NCBI GenBank assembly: GCA_910584745.1 | Contig: CAJUDG010000003.1 | Span: 186,001 to 250,000 of the forward strand | Length of the DNA stretch: 64,000 nt | DNA from: an uncultured Eubacteriales bacterium | GTDB lineage: Bacteria; Bacillota; Clostridia; Oscillospirales; Acutalibacteraceae | Direction: 5' to 3' | Shown: piece after piece, positions 44,415-52,768 of the stretch | Position numbering within the stretch: position 1 is the stretch's first letter | How the letters are laid out: every line of letters begins with the position of its first letter | The notes under the pieces: generated by a model | Databases searched by the model: none | What the model was told of the DNA's origin: nothing | Seen by the model: only the letters and a program-made list of their open reading frames with translations | Program-made: the position numbers and the translations under genes

Positions 44415-45134
44415 CTATAGTTTTTTCAGCGGCCGGACCTCACCCTGATAAAATAGGTACGCCTCGCCAAAGAGCTGGGCTCTGCCGCCGTGTATGTAAA
44501 AATACGAGCCGTCTGTGAGAAGATAAATAGGTATCTTAAAGCTGTCCGGACGCACCACGTCCTCATAAAACCTTCTGCCGTCAAGCAAAAGGCCGCTGTT
44601 ATGGTCATAGTGTGGTACGATATTGATATCGGTGAGCCCCAGCCCGGGCCGGAACCGCTCGAAATCAGGAGCTATGCTCTCTCCGGGCAGCTCCGGGCAT
44701 ACATAGACGGTCTTTGCGCAGTTCATGCTGCCCGCGCTCTGGGCGACGATGATACCATCAAACCCGGCCAGAATGTCCCTAAGCCCGATCTCTTGAAAGA
44801 AAAGATTTTGCGTGGGAAGATGTCCGCCGGAGAGGAATATTACATCTGCCTGAGCAGCCAGCTTTTCCAGCATGTGTGAGTTTTGCCCATTGATCAGTAT
44901 GCTTTTTTTAAAGCAGATACCCTCCTTTTCAAGCGCCTCCACAGTATTCTGAAACCAGTCGGACACCTTTTCGTCATGCTCTGGATTGCTTGAAATGTAC
45001 AGCATCTGCCTAGTTTCTCGCAGGCGCTTTCTAAGCAGGCTCAAAAAGCCGAAGCGGTCGTCTATCTTTCCAGCCACACGCCTGCCGTTTATGTTCTCTG
45101 TGGCCCCGATCTTGCTCGTCAGGAACAAGTCCAA
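44415..45134 (-). CDS. Peptidase E (S51)-family protein
   Basis: A 239-residue protein of the S51 peptidase family, which hydrolyses Asp-X dipeptides or cyanophycin-like peptides. The nucleophilic Ser is in VAQSAGSMN; GGHLPTQN and the C-terminal YLLTDGSYFYI strand fit the family. The frame is open further upstream to 45233, but no ribosome-binding site supports that start, while AAAGGAG lies 11 bases before TTG 45134 and a promoter lies inside the longer frame; TTG is therefore chosen. It is divergent from the glycohydrolase operon. Confidence 0.72.
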   Translation of the reverse strand: MDLFLTSKIGATENINGRRVAGKIDDRFGFLSLLRKRLRETRQMLYISSNPEHDEKVSDWFQNTVEALEKEGICFKKSILINGQNSHMLEKLAAQADVIFLSGGHLPTQNLFFQEIGLRDILAGFDGIIVAQSAGSMNCAKTVYVCPELPGESIAPDFERFRPGLGLTDINIVPHYDHNSGLLLDGRRFYEDVVRPDSFKIPIYLLTDGSYFYIHGGRAQLFGEAYLFYQGEVRPLKKL

Positions 45135-45173
45135 TGATATTTCATCTCCTTTCAGCGCGGCTTTATATAGCTG

Positions 45174-45202
45174 ATAGTACCATATATTGAATAAAATGTC
45201 CA
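45174..45202 (-). promoter_or_regulatory. Promoter of the peptidase E gene
   Basis: On the minus strand TGGACA, a 17-base spacer and TACTAT, 40 bases before the chosen TTG start. Confidence 0.5.
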
Positions 45203-45254
45203 GACCAAGCTGCCCGCCTCCGGCCGCCGACATGAGAGAATAGCAGCTTCGCTA

Positions 45255-45283
45255 TTGAAAATTCCGGCCCTGTAGTGTATAAT
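45255..45283 (+). promoter_or_regulatory. Promoter of the ADPRH-ribokinase operon
   Basis: TTGAAA, a 17-base spacer and TATAAT, 37 bases before the start codon. Confidence 0.65.
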
Positions 45284-45320
45284 CAAAAAAACTATCCCTT
45301 TTGAAGAGGAGCGGTACATT

Positions 45321-47435
45321 ATGAAGATACCAGAGGACTACCCAATGCGCGTGTACGCCGGATGGCTGGGAAAGGTCATAGGCATACGGCTGGGCGCACC
45401 TATAGAGGGCTGGACCTATGAGATGATAAAAAACACCTTCGGAGAGTTAGACGGATATCCCGTCAGCTATAAGAACTTTGCCGCCGATGACGACAGCAAC
45501 GGCCCGCTTTTCTTCATCCGCGCCCTGGAGGACTGCGGGGATATTGAGAAGTTTGACTCCCAGGACGTGGCGAACGCGCTTTTGAACTATGCCCCCTTTG
45601 AGCACGGCTTTTTCTGGTGGGGCGGCTATGGGATCTCTACGGAGCACACAGCATATCTGAACCTTAGAAATGGTATTACTGCCCCCAGAAGCGGCAGTAT
45701 TGAGCAAAACGGCTCCGCCATGGCCGAGCAGATAGGCGGACAGATATTTATCGACCCATGGGGACTTGTGGCCCCGGGGAACCCGGAGCTTGCCGCAGAG
45801 CTGGCGGAAAAGGCCGCCAGCGTAACTCATGGGGGCAACGGCGTATACGGCGGGGTTTTCATCGCCTGCTGCATAAGCCTTGCCTTTGTGGAAAGAAATA
45901 TCCGCACGGTGATGGAAAAGGCTCTGAAGTTTATTCCTGCCGGCTGTGAGTACACCCGGGTTGTCCGGGCGGTTATGGACTTTCATGACAGAAATCCAGA
46001 GGACTGGCGGGCCTGCTTTGCTTTTCTGTACGATAACTTTGGATATGACAGATACCCAGGGAACTGTCATATTATACCTAATGCCGGAGTTATCGCCCTT
46101 GCGCTGCTCTATGGCCGGGGGAGCTATTCCGACACTATAAACATCTGTAACATGTGCGGCTGGGATACAGACTGCAATGTTGGCAACGCAGGGTGCATAA
46201 TGGGGGTGCTTGTTGGCATAGAGGGCATAGACCATGGGAAATATGCAGTTCCTGTCAACGACTTCCTGGCATCCTCAAGTGTTATAGGCTCCCTGAACGC
46301 TACAGACCTGCCCTATGGGGCCAGTTACTTCGCAAGGCTTGGCTATAGACTGGCAGGTCAGGAGCCGCCAAAGGGGTGGAAGGAGATCCTCGAGTGCCCC
46401 ATGGACAGCTGCCATTTCGAGTACCCCACAAGCACCCACGCAATACGCGGCAGGAGCCAGAGCCGCTTTTACATACGAAACACTGACGAAAAGGCTCATA
46501 CCGGCTCGCGTTCCCTGAAAATAACTGTCTTTAACGGCGGGCCGGGCCAGGAGCACTGTTTTTATAAGCAGACCTACTACGGTCCGGAGGATTTTGACGA
46601 TTCCCGGTATGACCCTTGCTTTTCGCCCCTATGCTACCCTGGGCAGACGGTGCGCATGTGGGTCCTGCTGGAACCCGCCGTGAACGGAGCCGAGGTTTTT
46701 GCCCGGCCATATATAAAGCTGGGAATAAGCGGGGAGATGCTGCGGGGTGAGAGGGTAAGCGGTGCCGGATGGAAGGAGCTCTCCATCACAGTACCCGCAG
46801 GGCTCTCCGACAGGGTGCAGGAGACCGGCCTGATACTCTCCAGCACCACAGTCGGGCCGATAACAGCCTATCTCGACGATCTCAGCTATGAAGGCCAGCC
46901 GGACTATAGGATTGATTTCGACAGGGAGCCCATGGCTGTGTGGAATAACCTGCACCAGGAGGTGCACCAATTCTCGCGGCTGAAGGGTCACACATACCTT
47001 GATGGCAGTTGGCTGAGCCTATCCTGCGGCGATTTTGGAGAGATGTACACAGGACGGCACGATTGGAGTAACTACAGCTTTGAGGGCGTTTTAAAGCCCA
47101 TCACAGGAGGAGAGTGCTACTTAAATGTCCGTGTCCAGGGAGCCATGCGCTCATATGCGGCAGGTTTCTCCGGCGGACGGCTGGTGCTGGACAAGAATTA
47201 CTACGGCTATGACACTCTCTGCGCCAAGGATTTTCACCTTGAGCCCGGCAGAGAGTATAAGATAGAGGTCACAGTCTGCGGGGATCTTATTCGAGTGTTT
47301 GTGGACGGTGAGAAGTTCATAGAGCATAGGGACACGGATTCGCCGCTGCTTACCGGCTCGGTAGGTGTGTCCGTGCGCGGCGGAAGCCACTGCCTTTATA
47401 AAGGCCTTTCGGTAAGGGGGAGCGATGAAACATGA
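45321..47435 (+). CDS. ADP-ribosylglycohydrolase-family protein with C-terminal beta-sandwich domains
   Basis: A 704-residue protein. Residues about 8-340 form an ADP-ribosylglycohydrolase (DraG/ADPRH) domain: GKVIGIRLGAPIEGW replaces the usual GxxxGDxLGxPxE, DDDSNGP stands for the metal-binding TDDT, and GWDTDCNVGNAGCIMG matches the GGDTDT metal motif. Residues about 390-530 look like a galactose-binding-type sandwich (SLKITVFNGG) and 540-700 like a LamG/3-keto-disaccharide hydrolase-type sandwich (SFEGVLKPITGG, IRVFVDGEKFIEH). No signal peptide is visible, so it is cytoplasmic. It overlaps the ribokinase gene by ATGA. The family cleaves N- or O-ribosyl bonds; the substrate here is unknown. 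Confidence 0.82.
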   Translation: MKIPEDYPMRVYAGWLGKVIGIRLGAPIEGWTYEMIKNTFGELDGYPVSYKNFAADDDSNGPLFFIRALEDCGDIEKFDSQDVANALLNYAPFEHGFFWWGGYGISTEHTAYLNLRNGITAPRSGSIEQNGSAMAEQIGGQIFIDPWGLVAPGNPELAAELAEKAASVTHGGNGVYGGVFIACCISLAFVERNIRTVMEKALKFIPAGCEYTRVVRAVMDFHDRNPEDWRACFAFLYDNFGYDRYPGNCHIIPNAGVIALALLYGRGSYSDTINICNMCGWDTDCNVGNAGCIMGVLVGIEGIDHGKYAVPVNDFLASSSVIGSLNATDLPYGASYFARLGYRLAGQEPPKGWKEILECPMDSCHFEYPTSTHAIRGRSQSRFYIRNTDEKAHTGSRSLKITVFNGGPGQEHCFYKQTYYGPEDFDDSRYDPCFSPLCYPGQTVRMWVLLEPAVNGAEVFARPYIKLGISGEMLRGERVSGAGWKELSITVPAGLSDRVQETGLILSSTTVGPITAYLDDLSYEGQPDYRIDFDREPMAVWNNLHQEVHQFSRLKGHTYLDGSWLSLSCGDFGEMYTGRHDWSNYSFEGVLKPITGGECYLNVRVQGAMRSYAAGFSGGRLVLDKNYYGYDTLCAKDFHLEPGREYKIEVTVCGDLIRVFVDGEKFIEHRDTDSPLLTGSVGVSVRGGSHCLYKGLSVRGSDET

Positions 47436-48367
47436 AAAAAGTTCTGGTGATAGGCAGCCTTAACTGCGACTACGTTATAAATCTGCCCAAAATGCCTGAG
47501 ACAGGTGAGACTCTGCTATGCGGGGGCTACGAGTTGGTTCCCGGCGGGAAGGGGGCCAATCAGGCCTATACTCTGGGAAAGCTTGGCGGGTCTGCGGCAA
47601 TGCTGGGCGCTGTGGGCGGCGACGGCCCGGGAGCTAAGCTTCTTGATAACCTCAGATCAGTGGAGGTGGATGTGTCGGGGATTAAAACCGTAACCGGCGT
47701 GAGCACCGGCACGGCCTTTATATTCGTGGACAGCTCCGGCTCCAACAGCATAATCGTAGCCCAGGGGGCCAACCTGCGGGTGGACGAGGAGTATATCAGG
47801 GAGAACGACCGGCTGCTTAGAGAGTGCGATATAGTTCTCTTACAGCTGGAGATACCCATAGAGACGGTGCTCTATGCCGCAAAAAGGGCCAAGGGACTGG
47901 GCAAGACGGTGATATTGGACCCGGCCCCGGCCCGGCCTGACCTGCCCCGGGAGCTCTACCGGTGGGTGGACTATATCAAGCCCAATGAGGTGGAGCTGGG
48001 AATGCTCTTGGGTGACAGCGAAGCGCAGAACTCACTGGATGAATCTACGGCCATATTGCAGGGCTTGGGAGTCAAAAACGTGGTGGTGACCCTGGGAGAG
48101 AGAGGCGCGTTCCTCCGGGAGGAGAACGGCCTTACCCGGGCTTTCCCGCCGGTATCAGGCCTGCGGGTGGTGGATACCACCGCCGCCGGGGACAGCTTCA
48201 CCGCCGCCCTGGCCTACGGGCTCTCGGCGGGCAGCGGCCTGCACGAGGCGTTGGAGCTTGCCATATGCGTCTCGGGGCTTGCGGTCACGAAGAAGGGGGC
48301 GCAGACTTCTATCCCGGATATGGCCGAGGTACGGGCATATATGCAGGCACATAATAAAAAGCTATAA
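47432..48367 (+). CDS. rbsK: Ribokinase
   Basis: Phosphorylates ribose to ribose 5-phosphate. The 311-residue PfkB-family protein has GSLNCDYVINLPKMPETGET, the GGKGANQA signature (about 38), and DTTAAGDSFTAAL with the catalytic Asp (about 250). The overlap with the glycohydrolase gene makes ribose released by that enzyme the likely substrate. No rbsABC transporter is present, which fits an intracellular ribose source. Confidence 0.9.
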   Translation: MKKVLVIGSLNCDYVINLPKMPETGETLLCGGYELVPGGKGANQAYTLGKLGGSAAMLGAVGGDGPGAKLLDNLRSVEVDVSGIKTVTGVSTGTAFIFVDSSGSNSIIVAQGANLRVDEEYIRENDRLLRECDIVLLQLEIPIETVLYAAKRAKGLGKTVILDPAPARPDLPRELYRWVDYIKPNEVELGMLLGDSEAQNSLDESTAILQGLGVKNVVVTLGERGAFLREENGLTRAFPPVSGLRVVDTTAAGDSFTAALAYGLSAGSGLHEALELAICVSGLAVTKKGAQTSIPDMAEVRAYMQAHNKKL

Positions 48368-48374
48368 AGACAAA

Positions 48375-48420
48375 AAGAGCCCCGCAGTGTGGTGGAAAAG
48401 CCATACTGCGGGTCCTTTTT
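48375..48420. terminator. Bidirectional terminator after rbsK
   Basis: CCCGCAGTGTGG and CCATACTGCGGG pair with one G-U around TGGAAAAG, flanked by AAAAAG and CCTTTTT, between convergent genes. Confidence 0.85.
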
Positions 48421-48422
48421 GC

Positions 48423-49553
48423 CTATTTAACTATGCCTGCCGCATACTCGGCTATCGGAATATGCTGGAGCTCATCGTCCAGATAGCCCTCCGTTACAGC
48501 CGCATCGCCGGTTTCCAGGTCGATGGTAAACTCCCCGAAAACAACTGTACCGCCGGTTTGCTCCCTGTAAATGGTTACGATGACCTTCTCCGCGCCGTCA
48601 GGCGGGCCGGTAAACGAGCATTTCTGTATGGCGGTATCGCCTGTGGTATACCTGCCGTCGCCGAAATCGCCGTATTCCCGCAGGTCACCCCCCAGGTCCT
48701 GGCCGCTGCTGGTGCGCGCCCTGGCGCTGACTCCGGCCATGTCAAAATAGGGGTAGGAGATATCAACGCCGAGCTTGCTGGGCGAAAGGCTCCAGCTTAG
48801 CAGCTTCAAGCCGTCGATCTCAACATTCTGCACCGAAGTCTGCCGGTTATGGCCGGTATTCGCCTCAAGGTCAAAGCCGAGACTTACCGGCTCTATGGAG
48901 ATGACCTGCCCGGCCACAGTTTCCCCGGCGCGCCCACAGAGATTTCCGATGGCGGCCTCCACGCGGACGGGAGCGCTCTGATCTGTTCCCTCCGGCAGCC
49001 TGACCTGTATGGGGACGCTCTCAAAATAAGCGCCATTTCGGGTGAAAACAGGCAGACTATAGCCAAGTCCCGCGCTCTCGCCGTTTATTATAACGCTCCA
49101 CCCGGGAGCGCCATTTTGATCTGCGGATTCTTCTGTGTACAGCGTCTCCATTTTCAGAAGCTTACTGTCCTTTGGCTGCAAACGCATGGCAAAGAAAATA
49201 TACTCCCCGTCGCAGTACGCCTCTGTGACCGTTGCGATGTACTGGCTGTTTTCGCCGCTTTCCCCGATGCTCTGCACCATCCCCTCATAGCTGGGGGCGT
49301 TGGAGCCCAGGGAGTTCAGCTGACGGAACACCTGGCCGATTATGGGCAGGCTCTCTGCAAAGGCCGGGAAGGCCGCGTTTACAAAGAGCAGGACCGCCGC
49401 CGCAAACATGAAGGATGCCGCCAGGGCCCCGGCCCTTCCAAGCCAAACCACATTGCCGCGCTTTTTATGCGCCGGTCCCTGTGCGGCCTCTATAAGCTCC
49501 TGGTCGATATAGGTAATGCCCTCGAACAGGCGGATACTGTCAATCTTCTGCAT
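48423..49553 (-). CDS. DUF4179-like membrane protein, probable anti-sigma factor
   Basis: A 376-residue protein with a short cytoplasmic N-terminus (MQKIDSIRLFEGITYIDQEL), one membrane helix at about 43-65 (ALAASFMFAAAVLLFVNAAF) and a large extracytoplasmic beta-rich domain, as in DUF4179 proteins found beside ECF sigma genes. ATG 49553 has AAGGAGGG about 8 bases upstream and overlaps the sigma gene by 14 bases. Binding of the sigma factor by the short N-terminus is inferred from gene order. Confidence 0.75.
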   Translation of the reverse strand: MQKIDSIRLFEGITYIDQELIEAAQGPAHKKRGNVVWLGRAGALAASFMFAAAVLLFVNAAFPAFAESLPIIGQVFRQLNSLGSNAPSYEGMVQSIGESGENSQYIATVTEAYCDGEYIFFAMRLQPKDSKLLKMETLYTEESADQNGAPGWSVIINGESAGLGYSLPVFTRNGAYFESVPIQVRLPEGTDQSAPVRVEAAIGNLCGRAGETVAGQVISIEPVSLGFDLEANTGHNRQTSVQNVEIDGLKLLSWSLSPSKLGVDISYPYFDMAGVSARARTSSGQDLGGDLREYGDFGDGRYTTGDTAIQKCSFTGPPDGAEKVIVTIYREQTGGTVVFGEFTIDLETGDAAVTEGYLDDELQHIPIAEYAAGIVK

Positions 49554-50106
49554 TAAAAATGCCCTCCTTTTCCAGAAATTTTTTAAGCGACAGCCGCAGC
49601 CGGTACATCCTTTGAGCAAGCTTTTTTGGAGCTATGCCGCACTCCTCGGCCAGCTCATTCAGCGGGACGGCGTACCAGTACCGGCGCACGAACAGGACCC
49701 GGTCGTCGTTGGGCAGCGACCTCAGCCACTGGCTGATGGCCTCTCCCAGTTCCGCGCTCTCCACCTCCCTCTCAACTAGCATCAGGGAGGGTACGGCGTC
49801 CTCCAGCTCGCTCAGCGCCTGTTCCACGCCGTTGTACCGCTTCTGCCGGTGGTTTCTGCGCCACAGGCTGACTGAGATATTCCGCACTATCCTGCCAAGC
49901 CAAGGCCGAAGCTTTTCCGGGCGCTGGGGCGGTATCAGGTTCCAGGCCTGATATAGCGTCTCGTTGACGCACTCCTTGGCGTCCTCGCCGTTGGACAAGA
50001 GGCTCATGGCCACAGCCAGGCAGAAGGAGCCGTACCTGCACTGGGTCTGCGCTATGGCGGCCTCGTCCCGCCGCCAGTACAGCTCCACGATTTCCCGATC
50101 GTCCAT
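49540..50106 (-). CDS. ECF-type RNA polymerase sigma factor
   Basis: A 188-residue sigma-70-family factor with region 2 (about 20-90; DAKECVNETLYQAWNLIPP, PWLGRIVRNISVSLWRR) and region 4 (about 125-180; LPNDDRVLFVRRYWYAVPLN, then ELAEECGIAPKKLAQRMYRL). AAAGGAG lies 8 bases before the ATG. It is followed by its probable membrane anti-sigma partner. The regulon is unknown; the ABC operon next door is a candidate. Confidence 0.88.
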   Translation of the reverse strand: MDDREIVELYWRRDEAAIAQTQCRYGSFCLAVAMSLLSNGEDAKECVNETLYQAWNLIPPQRPEKLRPWLGRIVRNISVSLWRRNHRQKRYNGVEQALSELEDAVPSLMLVEREVESAELGEAISQWLRSLPNDDRVLFVRRYWYAVPLNELAEECGIAPKKLAQRMYRLRLSLKKFLEKEGIFNAED

Positions 50107-50239
50107 CTGCTCTCTCCTTTCACTGCGGTTTTTTGAGGGCCCTCATCTATTAACTCGCCGTCTGCGGAGAAATATTGCGCCGGGTCTACAAATTATTTTG
50201 CCGTATGAAAACCACAGGAAAACGGCGCCAAAGGCGCGC

Positions 50240-50653
50240 TTACTCCCGCACCTGGCGCCGCTTCCTTATCACCTGCTCTATCCCGTCGAGCACCGGCTCC
50301 AGGTCGGCGCCGGGGGACAGGTCAAAGAGCGATGAAAGTATGTCCGGTATGTCCATCGGCGTATAGCCCTGGGCCGAGCGCACCTGCAAGGCCAGAAACT
50401 CGTTTCTGGACACGGTGGGTGCATAGCGCCGGGCATTCTTTCTGCCGATGCCGCCGTTGTCAATGGGGACCAGATACCCCTTGGCAATGAGCTCGTTTGC
50501 CAGCAGATGAAAGGAGTTTTTTGCAAACATGGGCTCGTCAGCGTTGGCCTTTTCCAGTATCTCCTGCTTGTTAAGGGGCCTCGAAGCCCCCCAGAGAATC
50601 TGCAGCAGGGCCAGCTCCGAGGCAGTTATGGATGAGCTTGGCAGCTTTTGCAT
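50240..50653 (-). CDS. BlaI/MecI-family transcriptional repressor
   Basis: A 137-residue winged-helix regulator of the BlaI/MecI/CopY type: ITASELALLQILWGASRPLN opens the wing domain (about 8-80), and a helical dimerisation tail follows. No BlaR-type sensor protease is adjacent, so it is not a standard beta-lactam system. It is divergent from the ABC operon and its own promoter carries an inverted repeat. Between it and the sigma gene (50107-50239) lies a GCGCC-TTT-GGCGC hairpin with a T-rich tail, probably its terminator. Confidence 0.82.
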   Translation of the reverse strand: MQKLPSSSITASELALLQILWGASRPLNKQEILEKANADEPMFAKNSFHLLANELIAKGYLVPIDNGGIGRKNARRYAPTVSRNEFLALQVRSAQGYTPMDIPDILSSLFDLSPGADLEPVLDGIEQVIRKRRQVRE

Positions 50654-50673
50654 GGTCCGGCCTCCTCATAATG

Positions 50674-50697
50674 GATATACCAATACTATAGTATATC
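50674..50697. promoter_or_regulatory. Candidate operator of the BlaI-type repressor
   Basis: GATATAC (50674-50680) and GTATATC (50691-50697) form a perfect inverted repeat with a 10-base spacer containing ACTATA, the -10 box of the repressor gene. Autoregulation is likely. Confidence 0.5.
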
Positions 50698-50713
50698 TTC
50701 ACTTAAATGTCAA
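50685..50713 (-). promoter_or_regulatory. Promoter of the BlaI-type gene
   Basis: On the minus strand TTGACA, a 17-base spacer and TATAGT. Confidence 0.7.
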
Positions 50714-50747
50714 CTGAGGAAAACAGTAGAAATTTTCTATTGTATTC

Positions 50748-50776
50748 TTGACAGCACAAAGCGAATATGGTATAGT
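50748..50776 (+). promoter_or_regulatory. Promoter of the ABC/FtsX operon
   Basis: TTGACA, a 17-base spacer and TATAGT, about 92 bases before the ATPase start; back to back with the repressor promoter. Confidence 0.7.
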
Positions 50777-50867
50777 AAAAACATCAAAATCAGGCGGTAA
50801 ATGGCAAATGAGTTCCGCTTGAATAGTATAATGAAACTACACTTGATTCAATCTGGGAGGGTTATCC

Positions 50868-51539
50868 ATGAGCGTTTTAAGCGCGGAAAAGGTCTCGTTC
50901 ACATACCAAAGCAAATATCAGAAGGTACACGCCTTGGATGATGTGAGCTGTGAGTTCGAGCTGGGGAAGTTCTATGCGATAGTCGGGCAGTCCGGCAGCG
51001 GCAAGACCACGCTTTTGTCTATGCTGGCGGGCCTTGGGGACCCGGACGGCGGTCAGGTGGTCTCCGGCGGCAAAACCGTCCGGGAGATTGGAAGCGAACG
51101 CCATAGGCGGGAGAATGTCTCTGTCATATACCAGTCCTTCAACCTGTTCCCACACCTGACGATACTTGAGAACGTGGCCTACCCCATGAGAGTTGTACGG
51201 GTGCCCATGCGTCAGGCCATACCACGGGCCCAGGAGCTTTTGGCCGCCGTGGGCCTTGAGGACGTGGACCCCAGAAAGCGCCCCGCCATGCTCTCCGGCG
51301 GCCAGCAGCAGAGAGTGGCAATAGCCCGGGCCCTTGCCAGCGAGGCCAAGGTGCTTCTTGCGGACGAGCCCACCGGCAACCTGGACTCTGAGAACGGGCG
51401 GAACATAATCACCCTGTTAAAGTACCTTGCGGGGGAGGAGAACCGCTGTATAATCGTCGTCACCCACGACCGGGAGATCGCCGCTCAGGCCGACGTTATC
51501 TACCGTATGCGCGACGGCAGGATAGAGAGGGAGGTATGA
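50868..51539 (+). CDS. ABC transporter ATP-binding protein (MacB/LolD type)
   Basis: A 223-residue ATPase with Walker A GQSGSGKTTLL (about 39), Q-loop QSFNLFPHLTILENV, signature MLSGGQQQR and Walker B LLADEPTGNLDSENG, the pattern of ATPases that pair with FtsX-like permeases. GGGAGG precedes the ATG. The first permease starts 3 bases after its stop. Confidence 0.93.
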   Translation: MSVLSAEKVSFTYQSKYQKVHALDDVSCEFELGKFYAIVGQSGSGKTTLLSMLAGLGDPDGGQVVSGGKTVREIGSERHRRENVSVIYQSFNLFPHLTILENVAYPMRVVRVPMRQAIPRAQELLAAVGLEDVDPRKRPAMLSGGQQQRVAIARALASEAKVLLADEPTGNLDSENGRNIITLLKYLAGEENRCIIVVTHDREIAAQADVIYRMRDGRIEREV

Positions 51540-51542
51540 CGT

Positions 51543-52757
51543 ATGCTGACATTACAGGAGACCCTATGGCAGCTTGCCCGCAACAAGGGCCGCAGCCTGA
51601 TACTTCTGCTGGCCTCGGCCATGCTTGCCGGGTGCGTGGCGTTCTATATGAGCAATATCACCGCAAACGAGGAGGCTATCGAGCGGCTGGCGCAGACCTT
51701 ACCCGTGGAGGTGCGCGTGACAAACCCCTCGGCCAGCCAAGACTGGCGCATCAACATAAACGAACATAGGCACGGCAACCTTCTGTCAAGCCCATACCTG
51801 ACCGGCTTCACTTACTCCATCGACGCGGCAGGCGAGTACACAGAGGAGGCTAAGGAAGCTGTTGACTCTTTGTTCAGCGAGTGCGAAACCAAAGCTGTCA
51901 ACAGCCTGGACTGCATCCGGGCCCCAGACAGTAAATTCACCTACATGGATGGGTACGATGAGACCATGTTCCAGACCGACCAGCCGGTTGGGCTTATCGG
52001 CACGAACTTTATCGAGCGGTATGGCGTCCAGGTGGGCGACGAGATATCCCTTGATTTCTACGTCTTTGAATATATCGCCGAAGCGGGCCGCGACAGCATC
52101 CTCACATTCCTTGGAGAACAAACGGTCAAAATCGTAGGCACCTACGAATCCAATATGGAGAATAAGGACTTGCTGGTTCCTGTGGGCTGGCTGGCCGGCG
52201 TGGTGCGGAACCAGGGTGCCAAAGTGAACTACAACCAGCTGGGGGCGTACCTGAAAGACCCTCGGCAGATAAGCGTCTTCAAGGAGAGCATACAAGAGCT
52301 GGGATTCCTTGAGCCTGCTCCGGCTACTTATGAAGACTACACCGGCGCGGCACTCGTGGTGGATGACGAGCAGTACATCACCTCCGCTGAGACCTTGGGC
52401 CAGACCGTGGTGCTTTTCAGGCGCTTTCAGATACCCTTCTTCGCCCTGGCGATGTGCATGATAGTGCTGGCAATATTCCTGATAATGCGCGGCTCCCGGC
52501 GGGTGATAGCCATATCCATCTCCCTGGGACGGCCCAGGTTCCTCTGCGCCGCGGGGTGCTTCATGGCGGCGTTTATAGCGGAGTTTGCGGGCTGCGCGCT
52601 GGTGTTCCCGGCCATGATACTGATGGCGGGGCTGTCAATAAAGGGCGCTTTGATGATATGCGTGACGTTCCTGCTGTGCGCATGTGCCGGGGATGCGGTG
52701 GCGCTGCTGTTACTGCTGCGCTTCAACGCATTTAAACTGCTGACTGCGGCAGAATAG
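51543..52757 (+). CDS. FtsX-like ABC permease, first subunit
   Basis: A 404-residue membrane protein with one N-terminal helix (about 16-36), an extracytoplasmic domain (about 40-290) and three C-terminal helices (about 300-400; FFALAMCMIVLAIFLIMRGS first), the four-helix FtsX/MacB topology. It probably forms a heterodimer with the next gene product. Such systems act on envelope substrates, antimicrobial peptides or lipoproteins; which applies is unknown. Confidence 0.82.
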   Translation: MLTLQETLWQLARNKGRSLILLLASAMLAGCVAFYMSNITANEEAIERLAQTLPVEVRVTNPSASQDWRININEHRHGNLLSSPYLTGFTYSIDAAGEYTEEAKEAVDSLFSECETKAVNSLDCIRAPDSKFTYMDGYDETMFQTDQPVGLIGTNFIERYGVQVGDEISLDFYVFEYIAEAGRDSILTFLGEQTVKIVGTYESNMENKDLLVPVGWLAGVVRNQGAKVNYNQLGAYLKDPRQISVFKESIQELGFLEPAPATYEDYTGAALVVDDEQYITSAETLGQTVVLFRRFQIPFFALAMCMIVLAIFLIMRGSRRVIAISISLGRPRFLCAAGCFMAAFIAEFAGCALVFPAMILMAGLSIKGALMICVTFLLCACAGDAVALLLLLRFNAFKLLTAAE

Positions 52758-52768
52758 GAGGTAGTAAA

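Noticed and set aside
44415..45233. Longer form of the peptidase E-like protein starting at 45233
   Set aside because: No ribosome-binding site at that ATG, and a plausible promoter plus AAAGGAG lie inside the extra segment, supporting the TTG start at 45134.
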